Below, piece after piece: positions 10,986 through 22,900 of a DNA stretch of 64,000 nt (its first letter is position 1; every line of letters begins with the position of its first letter). The DNA comes from Zea mays. Taxonomy: Eukaryota > Streptophyta > Magnoliopsida > Poales > Poaceae. The translations under genes were made by a program, and so were the position numbers. The notes below the pieces were generated by a model. It searched no databases and was not told the origin of the DNA. It saw nothing but the letters and a program-made list of their open reading frames with translations. The stretch spans positions 1,054,001-1,118,000 of the forward strand of contig NC_050102.1 of NCBI RefSeq assembly GCF_902167145.1, given 5' to 3'.

Positions 10986-12272
10986 TGAAAGGGAAATGTG
11001 CCCTTGGGCCATTTCTAAGTATTTTGGTGATTGAGTGTCAACACAAGTGTTTAAATGTGAATCAACGCCCATGGATGAACAAAGTGCAAATCTTCAACAA
11101 AGGTATGTTTCTAAGTCTTAGTACATTGGTTTTGTGTACTAATATATTTGTCTAAGTGTTAGAAACAGAAAGAAGAAGAGAAGAGAAGACTTGGCTGTGT
11201 GCAGCCAAGGGGCTGTTTCGGTCTGGGGCACCGGACTGTCCGGTGGTGCACCGGACAGTGTCCGGTGGTGCACCGGACAGTGTCCGGTGCACCAGGCTGC
11301 CTCGGCCGAAGAGGCCACTCTCGGGTTTTTCTCCGGCGACTTCGGCTATAATTCACCGGACTGTCCGGTGTGCACCGGACTGTCCGGTGAGCCAACGGTC
11401 GGCCGGGCCAACGGTCGGCCGCGCGATCGGCGCGCGACACGTGGCCGAGCCAACGGTCGGAAGGAAGCACCGGACTGTCCGGTGTGCACCGGACATGTCC
11501 GGTGCGCCAACGGTGCGCAGATCTGACTCTGACAGCAACGGTCGGATGCGCTGTTTAAGGAAACAAATCGGGCACCGGACAGTGTCCGGTGTGCACCGGA
11601 CTGTCCGGTGCGCCCGACGACAGAAGGCAAGGATAGCCTTCCAGATGTGTTCTCAACGGCTCCTAGCTGCCTTGGGGCTATAAAAGGGACCCCTAGGCGC
11701 ATGGAGGAGCACACCAAGCATTCCTACAACTCTTCTAAGCACCAAGACATCAATCTCACGCATTCGTTTCATTGTGATAGCATATAGAGCTCTTGTGGAG
11801 TTGTGAACTCTTTGTGTTGCGTTGCGAGCTCTTGTTGCGACTTGTGTGCGTGTTGTTGCTCTGATTTTCGAGTCTTGTGTGTGTTGCTCATTCCCACCTT
11901 ACTCCGTATTTCTTTGTGAACTCAATTGTAAGGGCGAGAGACTCCAAGTTGTGGAGATTCCTCGCAAACAGGAAAAGATCAAAGGAAAGAAAAACACCAT
12001 GGTATTCAAGTTGATCATTGGATCACTTGAGAGGAGTTGAGTGCAACTCTCGTCCGTTGGGACGCCACAACGTGGAGTAGGCAAGTTTTGTACTTGGCCG
12101 AACCACGGGATAACCACCGTGTCAACTCTGTGATTGCTTTCTTGTGGTTATCGTGTTTTGAGTTCTCTCTAGCCACTTGGCCATACTTGTGCTAACCCTT
12201 AACAAGTTTTTGTGGCTTAAGTTTTGAACTTTTACAGGATCACCTATTCACCCCCCCCTCTAGGTGCTCTCA
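10986..12272 (+). repeat. 5' LTR of the Ji/Opie element
   Basis: 1,287 bp, starting TGAAAGGGAAATG and ending GGTGCTCTCA. It carries about ten copies of a CACCGGAC(A/T)GTCCGGTG palindrome between 11229 and 11610. Compared with the 3' LTR it has one additional 22-bp copy near 11261-11282, three extra bases in a GAA run near 11176 and one fewer C in the terminal C run. Confidence 0.96.
11679..11686 (+). promoter_or_regulatory. TATA box of the 5' LTR
   Basis: TATAAAAG in GC-rich surroundings, repeated at the same place in the 3' LTR (19389-19396). Transcription would start about 30 bp downstream, defining the U3/R boundary. Confidence 0.75.
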
Positions 12273-12274
12273 AT

Positions 12275-12287
12275 TGGTATCGGAGCC
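12275..12287 (+). other. Primer-binding site (initiator Met-tRNA)
   Basis: TGGTATCGGAGCC lies three bases after the 5' LTR. It matches the complement of the plant initiator Met-tRNA 3' end, apart from a G at the usual A position. Confidence 0.85.
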
Positions 12288-12322
12288 GTTCTCTTCAAGA
12301 AAGGGACTAACCGCCCGAAGAG

Positions 12323-14710
12323 ATGGATCCTAAGGGGAAGGGAATTGTGATCAACGACAAGGAGAAGGAGTCCTTCGTCAAAGAGCCAAGGGATGACAAG
12401 TCCAATGACTCGGGCTCGGGCCACAAGCGAAGAGATGGGAAGAAGAAGAAGACAAGACGCATCAAGGAGATCGTCTACTACGACAGCGATGAGTCCTCTT
12501 CTTCCCAAAAGGACGACGACCACGACAAACAAAGGAAACCGGTTAATTCTAACTTTTCTTTTGACTACTCTCGTATTCCGCAAAGTTCAAATTCACATTT
12601 GCTTTCCATTCCACTCGGCAAGCCCCCACACTTTGATGGGGAGGACTACGGATTTTGGAGCCACAAAATGCGTAGTCACCTATTCTCTCTCCATCCTAGC
12701 ATATGGGAGATTGTAGATAGTGGAATGCACTTTAATAGTTCGGATAGTCCCATATTCATTAATGAGCAAATCCATAAGAATGCACAAGCTACTACTGTTC
12801 TTTTAGCCTCATTGTGCAGGGATGAATATAATAAAGTGAGTGGCTTAGATAACGCCAAGCAAATCTGGGATACCCTCAAGATCTCTCATGAGGGAAATGA
12901 CGCTACCTTGCTCACCAAAATGGAGTTGGTGGAGGGCGAGCTTGGACGGTTCGCGATGATAAGGGGCGAGGAGCCAACTCAGACATACAACCGGCTCAAG
13001 ACCCTTATCAACAAAATAAGGAGCTACGGAAGCACGCGATGGACGGACCACGACGTCGTCCGACTAATGCTCAGGTCCTTTACCGTTCTTGATCCTCATT
13101 TGGTGAATAATATTCGTGAGAATCCCAGGTACACCAAAATGTCGCCCGAAGAAGTCCTAGGAAAATTCGTCAGCGGGCGAATGATGATCAAGGAGGCAAG
13201 GTATGTGGACGACGCCTTGAATGGACCGATCAACGAGCCGCAACCTTTTGCTCTCAAAGCCACAGGGAACAAGGAGGCGCTACCCAGCAAGGTGGCGCAA
13301 ATTGAGGCGGCCGGACTTAATGAAGAAGAAATGGCCCTCATTATCAAGAGATTCAAGACGGTGCTAAAGGGTCGCAATGGACAGCCTAGCAAGACTAAGA
13401 CCAAGGGGAAGCGATCATGCTTCAAATGCGGTAAGCTTGGTCATTTTATTGCTAACTGTCCCGATAATGATAGTGACCAGGAAAAGGGAAACAAGAGGGA
13501 AAAGAAGAAGCATTACAAGAAGGCAAAGGGCGAGGCGCATCTAGGCAAGGAATGGGACTCGGATTGCTCCTCGTCCGACTCCGACAATGAAGGACTCGCC
13601 GCCACCGCCTTCAACAAATCAACCCTCTTCCCCAACGAGCGTCACACATGCCTTATGGCAAGGGAGAAGAAGGTATGTACTCGCAACTCTACCTATGCTT
13701 CTTCAAGTGAGGACGAATCTAGTGATGAGGATGAAGTAGATTATTCATGTTTGTTCAAGGGCTTAGATAGATCTAAGATAGACAAAATTAATGAATTAAT
13801 TGATGCCTTGAATGAAAAGAATATACTTTTAGAAAAGCAAGAGGATTTGTTGTATGAAGAGCATGATAAATTTGTTGAGGCACAAAAATCCTATGCTTTA
13901 GAAGTTAAAAGAAATGAAATGCTTTCTTTTGAACTATCTACTTGTCATGAAACCATTTCTACTTTGAAAGGTGTCAACAATGATTTAAATGCTAAATTAG
14001 AAGTAGCAAATAAATCCAATTCTTGTGTAGAACATGTTGAAATTTGTACTAGGTGTAAAGATTTTGACATTGATGCTTGTAGTGAACACCTAGTTTCAAT
14101 TTCCAAGCTTAATGATGAACTGGCTAGTCTTAATGCTCAACTTAAGACTAGCAAGAATGATTTCGATAAGCTAAAATTTGCAAGGGATGCCTACACAATT
14201 GGTAGACACCCCTCAATTAAGGATGGACTTGGCTTCAAGAGAGAAGCTAAGAACTTAACAAGCCATAAGGCCCCCATTCCCGCCAAGGAGAAAGGGAAGG
14301 CCCCTATGGCTAGTAATGTGCAAAAGAACCATGCCTTTATGTATTATGATAGGAGACAAACTAGAAATGCTTATAGGAGTTATAATGCTTTTGATGATTT
14401 TGACTCTCATGCCATGTTTGCTTCTAGTTCTTCCTATATGCATGGTAGAAATATGTCTAGAAGAAATGCTATTCATCATGTGTCTAGAAAGAATGTTATT
14501 CATGCTCCTAGGAAAGAAGTGAATGAACCTTCTACAATTTATTGTGCTTTGAATACTTCATTTGCAATTTGTAGAAAGGGTAGAAAAGTAATTGCTAGGA
14601 AGTTAGGGGCAAAATGCAAGGGAGACAAAACTTGCATTTGGGTCCCTAAAGATATTTGTGCTAACCTTGTAGGACCCAACATGAGTTGGGTACCTAAAAC
14701 CCAAGCCTAA
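12323..14710 (+). CDS. Ji/Opie gag polyprotein
   Basis: Open 795-codon frame starting at the first ATG 50 bp after the LTR. It encodes the structural capsid/nucleocapsid protein that packages element RNA in cytoplasmic particles. A lysine/serine-rich N-terminus is followed by a UBN2-type capsid region (about 100-280, with the WDTL and YNRLKTLI blocks), one CCHC zinc knuckle starting at Cys366 ([14 protein letters not shown]), an acidic Ser/Asp stretch (about 410-480) and a long coiled-coil-like region (about 490-620). The end carries the [13 protein letters not shown] motif. The length, about 800 residues, suits the SIRE/Maximus lineage. It ends at TAA seven bases before the pol frame as called and is intact. 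Confidence 0.93.
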   Translation: MDPKGKGIVINDKEKESFVKEPRDDKSNDSGSGHKRRDGKKKKTRRIKEIVYYDSDESSSSQKDDDHDKQRKPVNSNFSFDYSRIPQSSNSHLLSIPLGKPPHFDGEDYGFWSHKMRSHLFSLHPSIWEIVDSGMHFNSSDSPIFINEQIHKNAQATTVLLASLCRDEYNKVSGLDNAKQIWDTLKISHEGNDATLLTKMELVEGELGRFAMIRGEEPTQTYNRLKTLINKIRSYGSTRWTDHDVVRLMLRSFTVLDPHLVNNIRENPRYTKMSPEEVLGKFVSGRMMIKEARYVDDALNGPINEPQPFALKATGNKEALPSKVAQIEAAGLNEEEMALIIKRFKTVLKGRNGQPSKTKTKGKRSCFKCGKLGHFIANCPDNDSDQEKGNKREKKKHYKKAKGEAHLGKEWDSDCSSSDSDNEGLAATAFNKSTLFPNERHTCLMAREKKVCTRNSTYASSSEDESSDEDEVDYSCLFKGLDRSKIDKINELIDALNEKNILLEKQEDLLYEEHDKFVEAQKSYALEVKRNEMLSFELSTCHETISTLKGVNNDLNAKLEVANKSNSCVEHVEICTRCKDFDIDACSEHLVSISKLNDELASLNAQLKTSKNDFDKLKFARDAYTIGRHPSIKDGLGFKREAKNLTSHKAPIPAKEKGKAPMASNVQKNHAFMYYDRRQTRNAYRSYNAFDDFDSHAMFASSSSYMHGRNMSRRNAIHHVSRKNVIHAPRKEVNEPSTIYCALNTSFAICRKGRKVIARKLGAKCKGDKTCIWVPKDICANLVGPNMSWVPKTQA

Positions 14711-14717
14711 ATTTGCC

Positions 14718-17700
14718 TTGCAGGTTTATGCATCCGGGGGTTCAAGCTGGATTATCGACAGCGGATGCACAAACCATATGACGGGGGAGAAGAAGATGTT
14801 CACCTCCTACGTCAAAAATAAGGATTCCCAAGATTCAATTGTATTCGGTGATGGGAATCAAGGCAAGGTAAAAGGGTTAGGTAAAATTGCAATTTCTAAT
14901 GAGCATTCTATCTCTAATGTATTTTTAGTAGAGAGTCTTGGATATAATTTGCTATCTGTTAGTCAATTATGTCATATGGGGTATAACTGTCTATTTACAA
15001 ATGTAGATGTGTCTGTCTTTAGAAGAAGCGATGGTTCATTAGCTTTTAAGGGTGTATTAGACGGCAAACTTTATTTAGTTGATTTTGCAAAAGAAGAGGC
15101 CGGTCTAGATGCATGCTTAATAGCTAAGACTAGCATGGGCTGGCTGTGGCATCGCCGCTTAGCACATGTGGGGATGAAGAACCTTCACAAGCTTCTAAAG
15201 GGAGAACACGTGATAGGTTTGACTAACGTGCATTTCGAAAAAGATAGACCTTGTGCAGCTTGTCAAGCAGGGAAACAGGTGGGAGGCTCTCATCACACCA
15301 AAAATGTGATGACGACATCAAGACCCTTGGAGATGCTGCATATGGACCTTTTTGGACCCGTCGCCTATCTGAGCATAGGAGGAAGTAAGTATGGTTTAGT
15401 TATTGTTGATGACTTTTCCCGCTTCACTTGGGTGTTCTTTTTGCAGGAAAAGTCCGAAACCCAAGGGACCCTCAAACGCTTCCTCAGGAGAGCTCAAAAT
15501 GAGTTTGAGCTCAAAGTGAAGAAGATAAGGAGCGACAACGGATCTGAGTTCAAGAACCTTCAAGTGGAGGAGCTCCTTGAAGAAGAAGGGATCAAGCACG
15601 AGTTCTCCGCTCCCTACACACCACAGCAAAATGGTGTGGTAGAGAGGAAGAACAGGACGCTCATCGATATGGCGAGGACGATGCTAGGAGAGTTCAAGAC
15701 CCCCGAGTGCTTTTGGACGGAAGCCGTTAACACTGCTTGCCACGCCATCAACAGGGTCTACCTTCATCGCCTCCTCAAGAAGACATCGTATGAGCTACTA
15801 ACCGGTAACAAACCCAATGTATCGTACTTTCGTGTATTTGGGAGTAAATGCTACATTCTAGTAAAGAAGGGTAGAAATTCTAAGTTTGCTCCCAAAGCTG
15901 TAGAAGGGTTTTTGTTAGGTTATGACTCAAATACAAAGGCGTATAGAGTCTTCAACAAATCATCGGGTTTGGTTGAAGTCTCTAGCGACGTTGTATTTGA
16001 TGAGACTAATGGCTCTCCAAGAGAGCAAGTTGTTGATTGTGATGATGTAGATGAAGAAGATGTTCCGACAGCCGCTATACGAACCATGGCGATTGGAGAA
16101 GTGCGGCCACAGGAACAAGATGAGCAAGATCAACCCTCTTCCTCAATTATGGTGCATCCCCCGACTCAAGACGATGAACAGGTTCATCAAAAGGAGGCGT
16201 GTGATCAAGGGGGAGCACAAGATGATAACGTGATGGAGGAAGAAGCGCAACCGGCACCTCCAACCCAAGTTCGAGCGATGATTCAAAGGGATCATCCCGT
16301 CGACCAAATTCTGGGTGACATTAGCAAGGGAGTAACTACTCGATCTCGATTAGTTAATTTTTGTGAGCATTACTCCTTTGTCTCTTCTATTGAGCCTTTC
16401 AGGGTAGAAGAGGCCTTGCTAGATCCGGACTGGGTGTTGGCCATGCAAGAGGAGTTAAACAACTTCAAGCGCAATGAAGTTTGGACACTGGTGCCTCGTC
16501 CGAAGCAAAATGTTGTGGGAACCAAGTGGGTGTTCCGCAACAAACAGGACGAGCACGGGGTGGTGACGAGGAACAAGGCTCGACTTGTGGCAAAAGGTTA
16601 TGCCCAAGTCGCAGGTTTGGATTTCGAGGAGACCTTTGCTCCTGTGGCTAGGCTAGAGTCAATTCGAATCTTGCTAGCATATGCCGCTCACCATTCTTTC
16701 AGGTTGTACCAAATGGATGTGAAGAGCGCTTTCCTCAACGGGCCAATCAAGGAGGAGGTGTACGTGGAGCAACCCCCTGGCTTCGAGGATGAACGGTTCC
16801 CCGACCATGTGTGTAAGCTCTCTAAGGCGCTCTATGGACTTAAGCAAGCCCCAAGAGCATGGTATGAATGCCTTAGAGACTTTTTACTTGCTAATGCTTT
16901 CAAGGTTGGAAAGGCCGATCCAACTCTTTTTACAAAGACATGTGATGGTGATTTGTTTGTGTGCCAAATTTATGTCGATGACATAATATTTGGTTCTACT
17001 AACCAAAAGTCTTGTGAAGAGTTTAGCAGGGTGATGACGCAGAAATTCGAGATGTCGATGATGGGCGAGTTGAACTACTTCCTTGGGTTCCAAGTGAAGC
17101 AACTCAAGGACGGCACCTTCATCTCCCAAACGAAGTACACGCAAGATCTGCTAAAGCGGTTTGGGATGAAGGACGCCAAGCCCGCAAAGACTCCGATGGG
17201 GACCGACGGACACACCGACCTCAACAAAGGAGGTAAGTCCGTTGATCAAAAAGCATACCGGTCAATGATAGGTTCTTTGCTTTACTTATGTGCTAGTAGA
17301 CCGGATATTATGCTTAGCGTATGCATGTGTGCTAGATTTCAATCCGATCCTAAGGAGTGTCACTTAGTGGCGGTGAAGCGAATTCTTAGATATTTGGTTG
17401 CTACGCCTTGCTTCGGGCTCTGGTATCCAAAGGGGTCTACCTTTGACTTAGTTGGATACTCAGATTCCGACTATGCTGGATGTAAGGTCGATAGGAAGAG
17501 CACATCGGGGACGTGCCAATTCTTAGGAAGGTCCCTGGTGTCGTGGAACTCTAAGAAACAAACTTCCGTTGCCCTATCCACCGCTGAGGCCGAGTATGTT
17601 GCCGCAGGACAGTGTTGCGCGCAACTACTTTGGATGAGGCAAACCCTCCGGGACTTTGGCTACAATCTGAGCAAAGTCCCACTCCTATGTGACAATGAGA

Positions 17701-17924
17701 GTGCTATCCGCATGGCGGAGAATCCTGTTGAGCACAGCCGCACAAAGCACATAGACATCCGGCATCACTTTTTGAGAGACCACCAGCAAAAGGGAGATAT
17801 CGAAGTGTTTCATGTCAGCACCGAGAACCAGCTAGCCGATATCTTCACTAAGCCTCTAGATGAGAAGACCTTTTGCAGGTTGCGTAGTGAGCTAAATGTC
17901 ATAGATTCGCGGAACCTGGATTGA
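14718..17924 (+). CDS. Ji/Opie pol polyprotein (PR-IN-RT-RH)
   Basis: Open frame of 1,068 codons in the +1 frame relative to gag, without an ATG near its start. The start given is the TTG nearest the gag stop, so it is probably translated by frameshifting or from a spliced RNA. Order: protease (DSG at 14-16); pre-integrase zinc finger H145/H150/C179/C182; integrase with D210, D273 and E309 (35 residues between the last two); reverse transcriptase from about 588 with the YVDD active site at 752-755; RNase H with Y-S-D916 and E957/E959. No stop or frameshift is seen. This order is Copia-specific. The element may be autonomous. Confidence 0.94.
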   Translation: MQVYASGGSSWIIDSGCTNHMTGEKKMFTSYVKNKDSQDSIVFGDGNQGKVKGLGKIAISNEHSISNVFLVESLGYNLLSVSQLCHMGYNCLFTNVDVSVFRRSDGSLAFKGVLDGKLYLVDFAKEEAGLDACLIAKTSMGWLWHRRLAHVGMKNLHKLLKGEHVIGLTNVHFEKDRPCAACQAGKQVGGSHHTKNVMTTSRPLEMLHMDLFGPVAYLSIGGSKYGLVIVDDFSRFTWVFFLQEKSETQGTLKRFLRRAQNEFELKVKKIRSDNGSEFKNLQVEELLEEEGIKHEFSAPYTPQQNGVVERKNRTLIDMARTMLGEFKTPECFWTEAVNTACHAINRVYLHRLLKKTSYELLTGNKPNVSYFRVFGSKCYILVKKGRNSKFAPKAVEGFLLGYDSNTKAYRVFNKSSGLVEVSSDVVFDETNGSPREQVVDCDDVDEEDVPTAAIRTMAIGEVRPQEQDEQDQPSSSIMVHPPTQDDEQVHQKEACDQGGAQDDNVMEEEAQPAPPTQVRAMIQRDHPVDQILGDISKGVTTRSRLVNFCEHYSFVSSIEPFRVEEALLDPDWVLAMQEELNNFKRNEVWTLVPRPKQNVVGTKWVFRNKQDEHGVVTRNKARLVAKGYAQVAGLDFEETFAPVARLESIRILLAYAAHHSFRLYQMDVKSAFLNGPIKEEVYVEQPPGFEDERFPDHVCKLSKALYGLKQAPRAWYECLRDFLLANAFKVGKADPTLFTKTCDGDLFVCQIYVDDIIFGSTNQKSCEEFSRVMTQKFEMSMMGELNYFLGFQVKQLKDGTFISQTKYTQDLLKRFGMKDAKPAKTPMGTDGHTDLNKGGKSVDQKAYRSMIGSLLYLCASRPDIMLSVCMCARFQSDPKECHLVAVKRILRYLVATPCFGLWYPKGSTFDLVGYSDSDYAGCKVDRKSTSGTCQFLGRSLVSWNSKKQTSVALSTAEAEYVAAGQCCAQLLWMRQTLRDFGYNLSKVPLLCDNESAIRMAENPVEHSRTKHIDIRHHFLRDHQQKGDIEVFHVSTENQLADIFTKPLDEKTFCRLRSELNVIDSRNLD

Positions 17925-18720
17925 ATTGTAGCATACATGTAGTTATGCTTTTGATCATGTTCCTTTTTGCATTATGTTGCTTATTATGGTGCTCAAGTTG
18001 TACAAACACTCCCTGGACCTCACAAGTCCGTTGCAAAGTGATGCACATGTGTAGGGGGAGATGTGTTACAACTTGACCCTTTGAGACTAACCATGTGCTT
18101 GAGTTTGATGATTTAGTCTCGAAGGAGGATTGAAAGGGAAAAGGTGGACTTGGACCATGAAAGACTTCCACTGCACTTCGATGAGAGGGTAACTAATTCC
18201 AAGTTCATCTCATGAAATCTTATTGCCATTTGCTCTTAATTGAAGACTTTGGTGAGGCAATGGGGTTAAATAGGCCAAGATTAATCCCGTTTTGGTGCTT
18301 GATGCCAAAGGGGGAGAAAATAAAGGCCAAAGTGATAAATGGATCAGCTACCACTTGAGAGATTTTGAAAATAGTAGAATAGAGTTTTTGTTTTGTCAAA
18401 AGCTTTTATTGTCTCTTATTGTCTCTATTGTCAAAAGTTGGCCTTGTGGGGAAAAGTGTTGATTATGGGAAATAGGGGGAGTTTTTGAACTCTTTGATCA
18501 ATCTCTTTTGGAATGACTCTCTTTATGCCTCAACATGTGTGTTTGACTTAGAGATAGAGATTTGAGTTTGATTTGCAAAAACAAACCAAGTGGTGGCAAA
18601 GGATGATCCATATATGCCAAAATTGAATCAAAACCAATTTGAGTTTTTATTTGAAGTGATTTTGCACTTGTTCTAGTTGCTTTATGTTGTGTTGGCATAA
18701 ATCACCAAAAAGGGGGAGAT
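17925..18720 (+). other. Ji/Opie 3' non-coding region with repeated purine tracts
   Basis: About 800 bp without an ORF between pol and the 3' LTR. Four AGGGGGAG-type tracts occur, near 18053, 18309, 18474 and 18711. Only the last abuts the LTR (18707-18719) and should be the working polypurine tract. Confidence 0.75.
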
Positions 18721-19983
18721 TGAAAGGGAAATGTGCCCTTGGGCCATTTCTAAGTATTTTGGTGATTGAGTGTCAACACAAGTGTTTAAATGTGAATCAA
18801 CGCCCATGGATGAACAAAGTGCAAATCTTCAACAAAGGTATGTTTCTAAGTCTTAGTACATTGGTTTTGTGTACTAATATATTTGTCTAAGTGTTAGAAA
18901 CAGAAAGAAGAGAAGAGAAGACTTGGCTGTGTGCAGCCAAGGGGCTGTTTCGGTCTGGGGCACCGGACTGTCCGGTGGTGCACCGGACAGTGTCCGGTGC
19001 ACCAGGCTGCCTCGGCCGAAGAGGCCACTCTCGGGTTTTTCTCCGGCGACTTCGGCTATAATTCACCGGACTGTCCGGTGTGCACCGGACTGTCCGGTGA
19101 GCCAACGGTCGGCCGGGCCAACGGTCGGCCGCGCGATCGGCGCGCGACACGTGGCCGAGCCAACGGTCGGAAGGAAGCACCGGACTGTCCGGTGTGCACC
19201 GGACATGTCCGGTGCGCCAACGGTGCGCAGATCTGACTCTGACAGCAACGGTCGGATGCGCTGTTTAAGGAAACAAATCGGGCACCGGACAGTGTCCGGT
19301 GTGCACCGGACTGTCCGGTGCGCCCGACGACAGAAGGCAAGGATAACCTTCCAGATGTGTTCTCAACGGCTCCTAGCTGCCTTGGGGCTATAAAAGGGAC
19401 CCCTAGGCGCATGGAGGAGCACACCAAGCATTCCTACAACTCTTCTAAGCACCAAGACATCAATCTCACGCATTCGTTTCATTGTGATAGCATATAGAGC
19501 TCTTGTGGAGTTGTGAACTCTTTGTGTTGCGTTGCGAGCTCTTGTTGCGACTTGTGTGCGTGTTGTTGCTCTGATTTTCGAGTCTTGTGTGCGTTGCTCA
19601 TTCCCACCTTACTCCGTATTTCTTTGTGAACTCAATTGTAAGGGCGAGAGACTCCAAGTTGTGGAGATTCCTCGCAAACAGGAAAAGATCAAAGGAAAGA
19701 AAAACACCGTGGTATTCAAGTTGATCATTGGATCACTTGAGAGGAGTTGAGTGCAACTCTCGTCCGTTGGGACGCCACAACGTGGAGTAGGCAAGTTTTG
19801 TACTTGGCCGAACCACGGGATAACCACCGTGTCAACTCTGTGATTGCTTTCTTGTGGTTATCGTGTTTTGAGTTCTCTCTAGCCACTTGGCCATACTTGT
19901 GCTAACCCTTAACAAGTTTTTGTGGCTTAAGTTTTGAACTTTTACAGGATCACCTATTCACCCCCCCCCTCTAGGTGCTCTCA
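18721..19983 (+). repeat. 3' LTR of the Ji/Opie element
   Basis: 1,263 bp. Substitutions against the 5' LTR are seen at about 19346, 19592 and 19709. ORFs on both strands at 18887-19427 arise from the palindrome array and are not genes. TATA box at 19389-19396. Confidence 0.96.
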
Positions 19984-19988
19984 CTCAT

Positions 19989-22900
19989 CAATTTTCTACA
20001 TCTTATGTTTTTCTTATGACTTCCCCTTTTGTTAATTATTTCTCCCCTTTTTAAAGTCTTCTAACACTTAGTTACATAAGACAAAAGGTAAGCTTTAATG
20101 CAAAATTTCTCCCCCTTTGTCATAAATCTCCAAAAAGGATACAAAGAATATAAAGGGCAGAAATTATGATTAAGCAAGATGTGAACACACTATCATGAAG
20201 ATGATCCTTAGATGGCACAAAGGTAATGGAGAAGTGTCATAAGTGATGTACCTTTGTGTTTTACCTTTTCAAAGGGGTGTTCCACACTTGTGTTGTATTT
20301 AGAGTGCATTTTGCAATCTCTTGTTGGCATAATTGTGACATAGGTCCCAGATATCAACTGAATATTGTCATACTAATTGAAAGATAAATCTTGATACCTA
20401 GAGTCTAGATGTCACCTAGCATTTTCTTACCATAACAAGAGGCAGCATGAAAATGGCACAAGTATGGATTATACAACTGGTGATCATGTTCGAAAAATAT
20501 CAATTGAAAACCACCAATTGATACAATTTGATAGATAATTAGATCACTAATTGCATATTACACTAAGTTCTCCTCAAGTTTTAGTGCACACATATATATG
20601 AATTCAATTGATACCTGTTGAGAGTACTTATTTGCAACTTAAAGTACCATTGGCATACAAGGAGTATCAATTGAACATAATCATGCAACATAAGGAACAT
20701 GTGCACTATTTAATCAATTAAGTTCTAGACAGGAGAATTTATAAGCTATGCTACTTCAGACATTTGCAATCCAAAAGGATGTGATACATATTTACCAATT
20801 TTAGATGATGTTGGAGTAGCATATACAAGAGAAACTCATTCTCTTATGAAATCTATAGAAGATACATTTATTGGAGCAAAGAATCTTTGATACCCATCAA
20901 ATTTTGCAGTGGAAGCGATTGTCTTTGCTTGAAGATTCCTTTCTAATTTGAGACTACACACATAGTAGACTTGAAAATGAAGTTAGTCTCAAAGATTCAA
21001 ATTATAGACCATTCTCCCCCTAAATGTATGCATACAAGTGATGAATACTTGTTTAGCTTATGCACTTGGACTTGTGAGGCCCGTGGATTAAGTTCTACAA
21101 TTTGAACCTTGGTACAAATAAAGTGTGAAAATGTGAAATTGTACCAATTGAAAGAATTACTCATAATCAAAAGGTATACTAATAGACATGATATGCAATA
21201 TTTTAAGCCAAGATTCTTGAGAAGTTAGCATGTTTGACTCATATCTCACAAAGATGACTTAAGACTAACTTATGACATCACCACAAGAGGTGTTAATCAA
21301 CTATCTAGAGATTCTATAATCGTCACCACAAGTACAACCTCATGGTGTGACTTAAGATATCGCATATACATGCACACACTAGCATGTAAGAGCCTAGATG
21401 CACAAATGTTATACAATAGTTCATGGAGTGACACACCTTTGTTCTACGCCACATGGTCTCCATTATAATCATAAATTTTCATCTTAGCTTTTGATAGGCT
21501 TGATTCTTTACAAAGCAAGATAGTTTTCATTGATGTCCATCAGTCTTCATCATGACTTGGATTGAGTCAATTTAGCATGCCAAAGAGAAACTTATCCTCT
21601 TCAAAAATCAACAGAAACTCATTCTCTTCAAAGAACTACACAAATTCACTAAAAGAAAATGTTAGTCTTTTAAGGACACAAGATATAGAATGAGCTCCCC
21701 CTAAATGTATGCATCAAGTACTCGAATTACTTGTAACATGCACTTGATTCAATTAAGATTCTTAGAGGAGTTCATCATATATCTTGGTCAAGGCATAATG
21801 TATTTGAAACAATTGAAATTATGCTAGAGAACACATATCGTTCCCCAATAGAACTAATCCATGGGGTGACATGTGGTAAATATTTGATCATTTCCTTGGA
21901 ACCACTCATCATCATTTGATGTTCTCCAAGGTGTGAGACTACAAAACATGAACTTGAAGAAATCATTAGCCTCACAAGATATAGGCTAAACTCTTCCTCA
22001 ATTTGTGCATGCAAGAGTACACAAAGTACACTTATGCACATCAACAATACGAGGTTAAAGGTGAAGTTTGCGCTATATCTTGGTTTAACATAACATGCTT
22101 TACATAGATGATGATTGAAAGTTTAAGAACTGAAAGTATATCAATTGAAATCCTAAAGGGTAAAGCATGCTAATATGAACCTCAAACCTCATAATGAAGG
22201 ATATCATATAAATATGTCACTACATCTTCATTATTTGGTTGACAAAAAGTGTAACTCCCTTCTTGAATGACTGTCCTTTATTTTCTTTTATGATTTCATC
22301 CAACCAAGTGATCTTGAACTTTATTCATCTTTGCTTGGTTTGATTATACTTGATATGAGACCCATTGAAACTCAATGATTGAAAGAACCAAGACTCTTAT
22401 ATCCGTAGATTTTCAATCTACCTTGAAAGCACTTGGAAGGACCTTGTTGAAACACTTAGAAAAGAGAGCATTAAAAACACAAGGGAGGGTTTCACAAATG
22501 ATTATCCTTATATGTGGATGAGAAATGAATCATCAATATTGAAACCCAAAAGGATAGACTAAATTCCTTTAAATTAGTGCATCCATATAGTTGATGTCAA
22601 AGTTATATGCACTATTGAACATTTTATATTGCAAGGAAATTAACCTATACTATGGTACATCTCACTAAGGATATAATACTAAAGCAACTGAATGAGATTA
22701 AGTTTTTATACCTTGGTCTCTTATCAACTTCATCTTACTTTAGTTGAATAGTATCCTTTAAGCTTGTGATTTATCCAATTTAAAACAAGCACCATCTCTT
22801 AATATAGATTTTCTATGGATAAACTCAACACAAGAGATGGCATTAGTAGCACAAGCACTAGTTTCTTATTTTGCAACCCTTTATATGTGGAAGGCAAGCG

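Larger units (their letters stand above)
10986..19983 (+). mobile_element. Near-intact Ji/Opie-type Copia retrotransposon
   Basis: 8,998 bp. LTRs at 10986-12272 and 18721-19983, target duplication CTCAT on both sides (10981-10985 and 19984-19988), a Met-tRNA primer site, an open gag ORF, an open pol ORF with all catalytic motifs, and a polypurine tract are all present. Integrase precedes reverse transcriptase, which defines Copia. The large gag and two-ORF layout fit the SIRE/Maximus lineage, to which maize Ji and Opie belong. The LTRs differ by three substitutions and three indels, so insertion is very recent. Family naming (Ji versus Opie) is from recognition of the LTR start and is not certain. 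Confidence 0.93.

Noticed and set aside
11229..11610. CRISPR-like array of short repeats
   Set aside because: The units are palindromes with no unique spacers of regular size, inside a plant LTR.
11156..11717. Overlapping long ORFs on both strands in the Ji/Opie 5' LTR
   Set aside because: They arise from palindromic CCGG-rich repeats, which lack stops in several frames, and recur in the 3' LTR (18887-19427). No start context or domain.
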